Below, one piece after another: positions 33,895 to 41,715 of a stretch of DNA of 64,000 nt. The DNA is taken from assembly GCA_964632995.1 (NCBI GenBank), contig CAZWDL010000017.1, positions 1 through 64,000 on the forward strand, given 5' to 3'. A program made the position numbers and the translations under genes. The notes beneath the pieces were generated by a model. The model did not search any database, was not told where the DNA came from, and saw nothing but the letters and a program-made list of their open reading frames with translations. Source of the DNA: CAZWDL01 sp964632995. Lineage in GTDB: Bacteria; Bacteroidota; Bacteroidia; Chitinophagales; Saprospiraceae. Position 1 is the stretch's first letter; each line of letters starts with the position of its first letter.

Positions 33895-36800
33895 TTACTC
33901 CTTCACTTCATCATTACTTCCTACTCTTTGATTCAGTTTTCTCCATCGCAGTCCGCCCTCTTTCCACATGGCAAAGAGCACCGGTACGGTGAACATCGTG
34001 ATCACCTGAATGAGCATCCCTCCAAAGGAAGGAATCGCCATCGGGATCATGATATCGGCGCCGCGGCCGGTGGACGTCAGTATCGGCAGAAGAGCCAGCA
34101 GGGTGGTCGCCGTGGTCATCATTGCCGGGCGGACGCGGCGCTTGCCGCCTTCCACTACGGCGTCGCGTATCTCCTCTTTCGTCTTCGGCTCGTTGCTGCG
34201 GAAGCTGTCCCGCAGGAAGGTAGCCACCAGTACGCCATCGTCCGTAGCGATGCCAAAGAGGGCCAGAAAGCCTACCCAGACGGCTACCGAGAGGTTGATG
34301 GTATGGACCTGGAACAAGTCCCGCATGTTCCTGCCCAGGAGGTCGAAGTCGAGGAACCAGCCGATGTCGTACAGCCCGATGAGCAGGAAGCCGCCCGCGA
34401 AGGCGATGAAGACACCCGTAAATACCATTGTCGAGATGGCCACCGAGCGGAACTGGAAATAGAGGATGAGAAATATGATGCCGAACGCAACAGGCAATAC
34501 CAGGCTCAGGCGCTTTTCGGCGCGCACCTGCTGTTCGTAGTTGCCGGCGAAGCGATAACTGACGCCGGCGGGCACAACGAGCGTGCCTTCGTCGATCTGC
34601 TGCTGCAGATACTGCTGGACGTTGTTCACCACCTCCACCTCCGAGAAGCCGTCCTCCCGATCGAAGAGCACGTAGCCGATCAGAAAGCCGTCCTCACTTT
34701 TGATAGCCTGCGGGCCCTGGGTGTAATTGATCGTCACCAGGTCGCCGAGCGGGATCTGACCGCCGGTGCTGGAAGGCAACAGGATCTCCCTGATCACATC
34801 CGGATCGCTGCGCAACTCGCGCGGGTAGCGGACGCGCACGGGATAGCGCTCGCGGCCCTCAACCGTCGTCGTCATCGTCATACCGCCGACGGCAGCCTGT
34901 ATGTAGCTTTGCACCTCCTGGATGGTCAGCCCGTGACGGGCAATCGCCTCCCGGTCGATATCGAGTTCGAGATAGGGTTTGCCGACGATGCGCTCGGCGA
35001 AAACCGCGGCCTCTTTCACGCCCGCTATTTCCTTAAGGTGCTGCTCCAGCTCCAGCCCGAAGCCCTCGATGGTTTTCAGATCGGGGCCGCGCACCTTGAT
35101 ACCCATGGGCGCACGCATGCCCGTCTGTAGCATCACCAGGCGCGTTTCGATAGGTTGCAGCTTTGGGGCGGAGGTTACCCCCGGTACTTTCGTAACCGCC
35201 ACAATTTCGTTCCAGATATCATCAGGGCTTTGGATGTGCTCACGCCACTGCCGGAAGTACAGCCCCTGTGGGTCTTCGATCAGGTTGTCTTCATCATCGC
35301 GAACATAATTACCTTCGTCATCTACTTTGTACCGGATGCGTCGGCCGTCTTCGTCAGTCTTATACTCCGATTTGTAGAGGATGACGTTTTCGTACATCGA
35401 GATAGGCGCCGGATCCAGCGGGCTGTCGGCGCGCCCCAGCTTGCCCACCACCATTTCCACTTCCGGAATAGCCGTCACGGCCATGTCGAGCACGCGCAGG
35501 TTTTTCATATTCTCCTCCATTCCCGAATGCGGCATGGAGGTAGGCATGAGGAGGAAGGAGCCCTCGTCGAGCGAAGGCATAAATTCTTCTCCGGTATCCT
35601 GCCACACCTGCCAGCCACCGTACAGGATCAACCCTACCAACAAAAGGAATATCCATTTGAAGCGCAGGCAGGCCCGCAGGATAGGCTCGTAGTAATAAAT
35701 GACGAGGTAGAAAAAGCTGATCAGCAAGGCAGCAATCCCCCCGACAAACAGAAAGTTGGTCCATACGCTCTGGTTGACCCCCAGCGGCATCCAGACGCGG
35801 GTGAGCAGGAAGGCGACCAGGCCGGCGTAAAGGATATTTTTCCCCAGCTCAAAATAACGGCTTCCTTCGCCCGGCAGAAGTGTCATCACCAGGGTCGACA
35901 GCAAGCCCATCAGCGCCACGAAGGCGACGACCAGCCCCAGCCAGAAGTTGACCAGCCCCGCCAGTGCGATGCCGCCTGAGAGCAGCAAGCCGTTGGCGAT
36001 ATAGCGCCAGGTTTTCCGTTCTAGCCTGACGGAGAAAAGGCTGTGCGCCAGCGGCGGAATAACCGTTATGGCCAGAATGATGGTCGCGATCAGCGCAAAG
36101 GTCTTGGTGAAAGCCAATGGCCGGAACAGCTTACCTTCCGCGGCTTCCATCGTGAAGACGGGCAGGAAGCTGATAATCGTGGTGGCGACCGCGGTGACGA
36201 CGGCCGAGGCCACCTCGGTGCTGGCGTAGTAGACGGTCTGAAGCAGCGTTTCGCCTTCGGCAGCCTCTTCATCGACTTTACGGCCGGTGACTGGTTTAAC
36301 ATCGGTTCCCGACTCAGCATTGCTTTCCAGCCGGTTGTTGATACTCTCTACCAGCACGATACTCATATCCACCATGGTGCCGATGGCGATGGCGATACCC
36401 GACAGGGCGACGATATTGGCGTCGACGCCGAAATAACGCATTGCGATGAAGCACATCAGCACGGCAACCGGCAAAACCCCCGACACCAGAAAGGAAGACT
36501 TGAGGTTGAACAGCATCAGGATCACCACGATGACGGTGATGAGCACCTCCAGGGTCAGCGCTTCTTCCAGGGTGCCGATGGTTTCGTGGATCAGTTCGGT
36601 GCGGTCGTAAAAGGGAATGATTTTCACCTGAGAGACCGTTCCGTCGTCCAGCGTCTTGCTGGGAAGGCCGGGTTCGATCTCGGCGATTTTCGCCTTCACA
36701 TTGTCGATCACTTGCATGGGATTGGCGCCGTAGCGGGCGACCACCACGCCGCCGACGACTTCGGCGCCCGACTTGTCGAGCGCCCCGCGGCGGGTCGCCG

Positions 36801-37656
36801 GCCCGATGTTGACGCGGGCTACATCGCTTACGCGGATGGGGACGTTGTCGCGGGTAGCTACCACGCTGGTTTCAATATCTTCTATGGACTCGATATAGCC
36901 CAGCCCGCGCACGAAGTACTCGGCGAGGTTGATTTCAATGGTTTGCGCGCCCACGTCGACATTGCTGTTGCTGAGCGCCTGCATCAGCTGCTGAAGGGTG
37001 ATGCCGGCGGCTTTCATAGCATCGGGGTCGGCATCGACCTGATATTCCATGACATAGCCGCCGACGGAAGCGACCTCGGACACCCCTTCGGCGGACGCCA
37101 GCCCGTAGCGCACGTAGTAGTCCTGGATGGAGCGCAGTTCGTGCAGGTCCCAGCCGCCCGTCGGATTGCCTTCCTTGTCGCGGCCTTCCAGGGTATACCA
37201 GTAGATCTGTCCCAGCGCCGTGGCGTCGGGGCCGAGGGTAGGTTGTACGCCTTCCGGCAAAAGGTTGGCGGGCAGTGAATTGAGCTTTTCCAGGATGCGC
37301 GAGCGGCTCCAGTAAAAATCCACCTCGTCATTGAAAATGACGTAGATGCTGGAGAAGCCGAACATGGAGTTCGAACGGATGCTCTTCACGCCCGGAATGC
37401 CCAACAGAGAGGAAGTTAAGGGATAGGTAATCTGGTCTTCCACGTCTTGTGGTGAGCGCCCCTGCCAGCGGGTAAAGACGATCTGCTGGTTCTCCCCGAT
37501 ATCGGGGATGGCGTCAACAGCCACGGGGTCGCGCGGCAGCCAGTCAAGCTCCCAGTTGAAAGGTGCGGTCGCCAGGCCCCATCCGGCGAAGAGCAGGAGG
37601 AGCAGCCAGGCGACGAGCTTATTCTCCAGAAAGAATTTGATGATGCTGTTAATCAT
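33895..37656 (-). CDS. cusA: RND efflux pump, heavy-metal (CusA/CzcA) family
   Basis: 1253 residues, twelve transmembrane helices plus two large periplasmic loops. The N-terminus FFLENKLVAWLLLLLFAGWG and DPVAVDAIPDIGENQQIVFT are typical of HME-RND pumps, as are GPDATALGQIYWYTLEG, IAIGTMVDMSIVLVESINN (TM4 with the proton-relay Asp) and ARYGANPMQVI. A methionine-rich patch MPTSMPHSGMEENM in the second loop is consistent with Cu(I)/Ag(I) rather than Zn/Co. About 200 residues longer than E. coli CusA, because of an inserted membrane segment near 560-650 and a hydrophilic loop (KTDEDGRRIRYKVDDEGNYV). First gene of the efflux set. Confidence 0.93.
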   Translation of the reverse strand: MINSIIKFFLENKLVAWLLLLLFAGWGLATAPFNWELDWLPRDPVAVDAIPDIGENQQIVFTRWQGRSPQDVEDQITYPLTSSLLGIPGVKSIRSNSMFGFSSIYVIFNDEVDFYWSRSRILEKLNSLPANLLPEGVQPTLGPDATALGQIYWYTLEGRDKEGNPTGGWDLHELRSIQDYYVRYGLASAEGVSEVASVGGYVMEYQVDADPDAMKAAGITLQQLMQALSNSNVDVGAQTIEINLAEYFVRGLGYIESIEDIETSVVATRDNVPIRVSDVARVNIGPATRRGALDKSGAEVVGGVVVARYGANPMQVIDNVKAKIAEIEPGLPSKTLDDGTVSQVKIIPFYDRTELIHETIGTLEEALTLEVLITVIVVILMLFNLKSSFLVSGVLPVAVLMCFIAMRYFGVDANIVALSGIAIAIGTMVDMSIVLVESINNRLESNAESGTDVKPVTGRKVDEEAAEGETLLQTVYYASTEVASAVVTAVATTIISFLPVFTMEAAEGKLFRPLAFTKTFALIATIILAITVIPPLAHSLFSVRLERKTWRYIANGLLLSGGIALAGLVNFWLGLVVAFVALMGLLSTLVMTLLPGEGSRYFELGKNILYAGLVAFLLTRVWMPLGVNQSVWTNFLFVGGIAALLISFFYLVIYYYEPILRACLRFKWIFLLLVGLILYGGWQVWQDTGEEFMPSLDEGSFLLMPTSMPHSGMEENMKNLRVLDMAVTAIPEVEMVVGKLGRADSPLDPAPISMYENVILYKSEYKTDEDGRRIRYKVDDEGNYVRDDEDNLIEDPQGLYFRQWREHIQSPDDIWNEIVAVTKVPGVTSAPKLQPIETRLVMLQTGMRAPMGIKVRGPDLKTIEGFGLELEQHLKEIAGVKEAAVFAERIVGKPYLELDIDREAIARHGLTIQEVQSYIQAAVGGMTMTTTVEGRERYPVRVRYPRELRSDPDVIREILLPSSTGGQIPLGDLVTINYTQGPQAIKSEDGFLIGYVLFDREDGFSEVEVVNNVQQYLQQQIDEGTLVVPAGVSYRFAGNYEQQVRAEKRLSLVLPVAFGIIFLILYFQFRSVAISTMVFTGVFIAFAGGFLLIGLYDIGWFLDFDLLGRNMRDLFQVHTINLSVAVWVGFLALFGIATDDGVLVATFLRDSFRSNEPKTKEEIRDAVVEGGKRRVRPAMMTTATTLLALLPILTSTGRGADIMIPMAIPSFGGMLIQVITMFTVPVLFAMWKEGGLRWRKLNQRVGSNDEVKE

Positions 37657-37689
37657 AAGTCGGTCACTGATCTTTACCGGCTTCAGAAA

Positions 37690-37832
37690 AGTTTAGGAGT
37701 TTAACGCCGCGGCCTTCCGGGCGCGGCTGTTTAGGAGTTTAGCAGATCTGAAAATGAGATTTCCGGTTCCAGACCTGCTAAACTTCTAAACCTGCTCCGA
37801 CACGCAGTGTCGCGGGCGACTAAACTTCTAAA
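37690..37832. repeat. GTTTAGGAGTTTA inverted-repeat element, copy 2
   Basis: Left words GTTTAGGAGTTTAACGCCGC and TGTTTAGGAGTTTAGC flank a G+C-rich core; right words CTAAACTTCTAAAC (37778 onward) and GGCGACTAAACTTCTAAACT close it. Same plan and similar core to 7545-7742, but shorter. It lies immediately upstream of the CusA start. Confidence 0.65.
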
Positions 37833-37952
37833 CTCCCTGGCTGGTAATTTTCAAAATCCCCACGATGCTTTCCCGTAGGATAAAACAGGGCAACCCGTAC
37901 AGCCGGACAGCTGACGGGTAATATCCGCGCAAAGCGGATCGATCAGTGGTAT

Positions 37953-38393
37953 TTAGCAGAGAAAAGTCTGCAACGAAACGGGGCGGTCGCAGACGAGGAG
38001 TGGCGGTTTGTAGTTGAGGTATTCGACCGTACGGCGGTCGGTACCGGGTAAATCGAGGGGAGAAATGCTGAGCAAGGCAGCCGTCAGCTGCGGGCTCCAT
38101 TCGAGCACCGAGAATTCAAACTGCTGTTCGTGATCGTTTTTGAAGTATTCCGTGGAATTATCACAGCAGTCTTTTTCATCTTCCGGCGTAGGCGCCTCGC
38201 AGTGCTTATTCTGCTGATGCATCGGGCAGTCAGCCGGCATGGCTGCTTCCTGCATATCGTGGCAACGCTCCGCCGGCAGGTAAGCCGACAGGTGCTTCAG
38301 TTCTCCCTTACAGAAGTGGGCATTGAGCAGCACCCCCAGCGAGCTGAAGTAGACCAGAGCGGCCAGACTGATATGTGCGATGCTTTTGATCAA
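37953..38393 (-). CDS. Cysteine/histidine-rich small secreted protein (HYC_CC_PP-like)
   Basis: 146 residues with an N-terminal signal/anchor (IAHISLAALVYFSSLGVLL). Conserved-looking blocks are NAHFCKGELKHLSAY, CHDM..CPMHQQNKHC, DCCDNS near residue 75 and the C-terminal YKPPLLVCDRPV. The layout HFC, CC and PP matches a small family found in Bacteroidota next to copper efflux genes, known as HYC_CC_PP. Cys, His and Met density suggests Cu binding in the periplasm. It is upstream of the CusA gene on the same strand; the repeat element lies between them. Confidence 0.7.
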   Translation of the reverse strand: MIKSIAHISLAALVYFSSLGVLLNAHFCKGELKHLSAYLPAERCHDMQEAAMPADCPMHQQNKHCEAPTPEDEKDCCDNSTEYFKNDHEQQFEFSVLEWSPQLTAALLSISPLDLPGTDRRTVEYLNYKPPLLVCDRPVSLQTFLC

Positions 38394-38547
38394 GCGTTAG
38401 CGTTTATACTGCAAATATAAGTGAATCAACTTAAAGATAGTTCAAATAAGGATATTTAGAAAGAAAGATGAAGCAGCCTTAACGTAGTTTTAACAGAGCT
38501 TTCCGACTTCTCGGAGCGAAGCGAAGAACCGTATGGCCGACTTCCTT

Positions 38548-39204
38548 TCACCCCGCCTGCACCAGATACACCATCGCCATAAAGTGCGCGGCGCTACCTC
38601 CGAGTACGAAGAGGTGCCAGATAGCATGATGGTAAGGCAGCTTTTCCCAAAGAAAAAAGATGACGCCGAGGGTGTACAAGGCGCCGCCGGCGATGATCCA
38701 GAAGAGAACGGTATCGCCCATCATTTGCAGGATGGAAGGGATGGTGAAGATGGCGACCCAGCCCATGGCTAGATAGTAGAATACAGACAGGAGTTTGAAG
38801 CGGCCGAAGAAGAACATCTTGTACAGCACACCAAGAGCCACCATGCCCCAGAGCAGATAGAGATAAAAGGTGCCGCCCCCGCCGCCGTCGGCGAGAAATA
38901 ACAAAAAAGGCGTGTGGGTGCCGGCGATGAGGAAATAAATACTGATGTGATCGATGCGGTGCCAGAGTTGTTTGAGCCGTTCGGAACTGACCGCGTGGTA
39001 GATGGTGGATGAGAGATAGACCAGGGTCATCGAAAACCCAAAAACGGCCAGGCCGGCCACCTTTTCCCAGCCGCCGATGCCGGAACTTTCGATCAGCAAG
39101 TAGGGAACACCGATGAGGCAAAACAGAATGCCTAAGGCGTGTGTCAGCGCGTTGGCCCGTTCTTCGCGCGGAATTGATAGTGTCGAGGTGATAATGCGTT
39201 CCAT
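38548..39204 (-). CDS. trhA: Hemolysin III family membrane protein (TrhA/PAQR)
   Basis: 218 residues with seven predicted membrane helices. Family residues are present: REERANALTHALG at the N-terminus, SSTIYHAV, RIDHISIYFLIAGTHTPF near residue 84 and HHAIWHLFVLGGSAAHF near the C-terminus, giving the zinc-binding Ser/Asp/His set of the PAQR superfamily. Despite the name, function is probably in membrane lipid homeostasis. Standalone gene, same strand as its neighbours, 154 bp from the cysteine-rich protein. Confidence 0.92.
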   Translation of the reverse strand: MERIITSTLSIPREERANALTHALGILFCLIGVPYLLIESSGIGGWEKVAGLAVFGFSMTLVYLSSTIYHAVSSERLKQLWHRIDHISIYFLIAGTHTPFLLFLADGGGGGTFYLYLLWGMVALGVLYKMFFFGRFKLLSVFYYLAMGWVAIFTIPSILQMMGDTVLFWIIAGGALYTLGVIFFLWEKLPYHHAIWHLFVLGGSAAHFMAMVYLVQAG

Positions 39205-39623
39205 AGTTGGTAGATTATGAAGTGGTCAATTGGGTTTTGGCAATAAAGTTTCTACTGAGGGCAGGTCAGCTAGTGAGATGTTCTCCGGATGGCGTGGTTT
39301 GACAGATTACTGCTGGTCGCCGCAGAGCGGCGCTTCAGTGAGAACTGGGGGATTGAAAACAAGAGCGATTGAAAAGTGCTTGATGACTGTTTGCCGAGTT
39401 AGAAATACAACAGTAAAAAGGGCCCAAATAGTTTAAAAAAGCAAAAGTATTTTCGGAAAAATTTGGCTGAGTGTAATATGGGTGGCATTTGTTCAATCCA
39501 GCTGACTGGATGAAGCTCAGGAGGGGGGAAGCCTCGGTGATGAATCTCCCCCGGTGATATCGAACGAGTTTCGTCCCCGGACTATTCCGAACAAAACATG
39601 AGTACCTACCTCAATCCGGCTTC
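39205..39623. other. Gene-free stretch
   Basis: No coding sequence recognised. A small perfect hairpin CGCCGC-AGA-GCGGCG lies at 39318-39332. The word GGCATTTGTTCAATC near 39486 recurs near 41287 upstream of another gene. Otherwise nothing identifiable. Confidence 0.5.
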
Positions 39624-39968
39624 TCAGGCCATCTGCAGCAGCAAAAAAGTCAGGGCCACCAGTGCCAACAGTGCGCCCAGGCATCCGCCCGATCCGTCTC
39701 CGCTACCGGATTCACCGGAAAATTCCTCGGGCAACTGCTCGATGAACTCCAGCAGGTCGTTGCGGATACCGATGCGCTGCGCTTCTGCTTCCTCGCTGCC
39801 TTCTTCCAGTTCCTGCAGCTCCTGGTAGCGCTCGGCGATAGACTGCAGCTGCTCCTGCAGATCGCCTTCTCCCAAAAAATGCGATACATCGGAGAGCTGA
39901 TTGAGGGCCTGGCCTACTTGCTCGCTCTCTACGAGTTCTCTGAATCTTTCCTTGTCGACGGGCATCAT
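39624..39968 (-). CDS. Small protein with possible EAD11-like domain and C-terminal membrane tail
   Basis: 114 residues from ATG 39968; an in-frame ATG 40013 would add 15 residues that look like leader DNA. The N-terminal 75 residues are helical and charged: FRELVESEQVGQALNQLSDV, then QSIAERYQELQELEEG and AQRIGIRNDLLEFIEQLPEE. The pattern of a short regulator helix, a long helix with R-x-x-x-L and a final R-x-x-x-N-D-L-L-E-F-I is like Effector-Associated Domain 11, a death-fold-like adaptor of bacterial conflict systems. A glycine/serine spacer (GESGSGDGSGG) leads to one helix CLGALLALVALTFLLLQMA at the end. Family assignment is from memory and moderate. It lies 57 bp downstream of NamZ on the same strand. 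Confidence 0.55.
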   Translation of the reverse strand: MMPVDKERFRELVESEQVGQALNQLSDVSHFLGEGDLQEQLQSIAERYQELQELEEGSEEAEAQRIGIRNDLLEFIEQLPEEFSGESGSGDGSGGCLGALLALVALTFLLLQMA

Positions 39969-40025
39969 GGTGGTTTCTTGTTTGTTTGACGGAAAGATAG
40001 GGAGAATTTTCATGGTTTCATGGTT

Positions 40026-41216
40026 TTACGGATAGAGCAAAGCAGCTCGCCGATCCTCCATAAAAGCAACTCTTCCCTGCCGCTCAATAGCTTCCAGCTC
40101 TTCGAAAGCGCCACGGCGGTCGACCCAGAGGCGTAGTTGGTCGGTGCCGTTGAGGATGTCGATGGGCAGTTTCTGCGATTCGTATTCGAATGGCGGCTCC
40201 CGCCAGATGAAGTGATCGCCCATCAGGTGGAAGAGTTCGCGCAGGAGCACCTGAGCGGTATGCCAGGGGCGGAAGCTGACCGGATCGGTGACGTGCAGCT
40301 GATAGCCGCGGACGGTGGAAGCGGCGTATTTGTCGAAGGTGGGTTTGAAAGACAGCGGGCGCAGGGCGACACCTTTTAGTCCGCTTTCGCTAAATGCGGC
40401 TTGCAGCGCCTCCAGGAATTCGTAAGGTTTCATGTGCGGATGGCCGAACAGCTCAAAAGGGCGCACCGTGCCGCGACCCTCCGATAAGTTAGTTCCCTCC
40501 AGCAGGACGGTTCCCGGATAGACCAGCGCGGTGTCGAGGCTGGGAAAGTTGGGCGAAGGCAGGACCCAGGGCAGGCCGGTATCTGCGAAAGTCATCTTCC
40601 GCCGCCAGCCTTCCATCTCAATCACTTCCAGTTCGCAGTCGATTCCCCATTTGGCGACAGCCAGCCGCGCCAGCTCGCCGATGCTCATCCCATGCTGCAT
40701 GGGCAACGGGTGCAGCCCGATGAAGGACTTGAAGGCCGGATCGAGCATATTGCCGGCTACCTCCATCCCACCCAGTGGATTGGGCCGGTCCAGTACGATA
40801 ACATTCACCCCGTGCCGGCCGCAGGCCTCTATAGCCAGAAAAGCGGTTTGTATATAGGTGTATACCCGCACGCCCACGTCCTGCAGGTCGATGATCAAAT
40901 GGTCGATGTCTTCCAGCATAGCCGCCGTCGGCTGCCGCACATCGGAGTAGAGGCTATAGACCGGCAATTCGTAATGCTCGTGGTAAAAATGGGGCGACTC
41001 GATCATGTTGTCCTGGGCCTGCGTCAGCAAGCCGTGCTGGGGGGCGAAAACGGTGGTCAGGCGTTTGCCGAAGTGTTCTTTTAGTATCCCGATTCCGTGC
41101 CGGAACTGTCGATCAATGGAAGTGCTGTTACAGAGGTAGCCGAAGTTGCCGGAGTAGTTTTTCAACAAAGTGGGTTGCGCAGCGAGGCGGTCGAGACCGG
41201 TGTGGGTGTTAGGCAT
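40026..41216 (-). CDS. Exo-beta-N-acetylmuramidase NamZ-like (DUF1343)
   Basis: 396 residues with no signal peptide that I can see. Characteristic DUF1343 blocks: APQHGLLTQAQDN near residue 60, LIIDLQDVGVRVYTYIQTAF near 108, VIVLDRPNPLGG near 143, LPMQHGMSIGELARLA near 170, LPSPNFPSLDTALVYPGTVL near 218 and EGTNLSEGRGTVRPFELFG. NamZ enzymes (GH171) remove MurNAc from the non-reducing end of peptidoglycan fragments, in wall recycling. Lack of an export signal would place it in the cytoplasm, acting on imported muropeptide sugars. Stand-alone or with the small gene downstream. Confidence 0.85.
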   Translation of the reverse strand: MPNTHTGLDRLAAQPTLLKNYSGNFGYLCNSTSIDRQFRHGIGILKEHFGKRLTTVFAPQHGLLTQAQDNMIESPHFYHEHYELPVYSLYSDVRQPTAAMLEDIDHLIIDLQDVGVRVYTYIQTAFLAIEACGRHGVNVIVLDRPNPLGGMEVAGNMLDPAFKSFIGLHPLPMQHGMSIGELARLAVAKWGIDCELEVIEMEGWRRKMTFADTGLPWVLPSPNFPSLDTALVYPGTVLLEGTNLSEGRGTVRPFELFGHPHMKPYEFLEALQAAFSESGLKGVALRPLSFKPTFDKYAASTVRGYQLHVTDPVSFRPWHTAQVLLRELFHLMGDHFIWREPPFEYESQKLPIDILNGTDQLRLWVDRRGAFEELEAIERQGRVAFMEDRRAALLYP

Positions 41217-41427
41217 GGGCAGGAGGTTTGGTGAATCTTCCTCAGGTTGGAAATCCTGAAGCTGCGCTTCTATAGCTCATGAAAAGAGGCATTTGTTCAA
41301 TCTGCTGCGCCGCCTCACATGTCGGGCGGCGCCTTCCAGCCCCCTCCGACTGCGGAACGCGGAAGCCACTTCCGGAGGCTTATGTCATCATCCGTTGGTT
41401 GTTAAAAACTTTGATTCCCTTTTTTGG

Positions 41428-41455
41428 CGGCGAATAAATTCACCGGTACGAGGCA
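41428..41455. repeat. CGGCGAATAAATTC palindrome, copy 2
   Basis: GGCGGCGAATAAATTCACCG then GTACGAGGCA. One arm position differs from copy 1 at 32339. Confidence 0.6.
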
Positions 41456-41583
41456 CGGGCAGACAACGCTGGCATTCGGAATTTTTTCTAATTTTGGGTT
41501 TGCTCGCCCCAAAATTTCTTTTCCATCACTTGAAAGCAAATGACGAAAGACTGTAACGGCCTTGAATACGAATCATCATTTAT

Positions 41584-41695
41584 TTACAGGTAAAGCCTGT
41601 GTTACATACTGGCTGAATTATTTATTTACAGGCTAAAGCCTGTGTTACATACAGGCTAAAGCCTGTGTTACATACAGGCTAAAGCCTGTGCTACA
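41584..41695. repeat. Tandem array of 23-bp palindromic units
   Basis: Units start at 41584, 41626, 41649 and 41672. Each contains ACAGGCT-AA-AGCCTGT followed by GTTACAT; the last three are contiguous with a period of 23 bp, the first is slightly degenerate (ACAGGTAAAGCCTGT) and separated by a spacer. Every unit can form a 7-bp hairpin. The array directly precedes the start at 41716. Confidence 0.85.
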
Positions 41696-41715
41696 ACAAC
41701 AAACACTCCTAACTT

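Larger units (their letters stand above)
41217..41715. other. Repeat-rich intergenic region
   Basis: No gene. It holds a G+C-rich stretch with CGGGCGGCGCC-type palindromic words (41310-41345), the second CGGCGAATAAATTC palindrome (41428-41455) and an array of tandem palindromes (41584-41695) that ends 20 bp before the next start codon. Confidence 0.6.

Noticed and set aside
41584..41695. Tandem repeats considered as a CRISPR array
   Set aside because: The units are contiguous palindromes of 23 bp with no unique spacers between them, and no cas genes are present.
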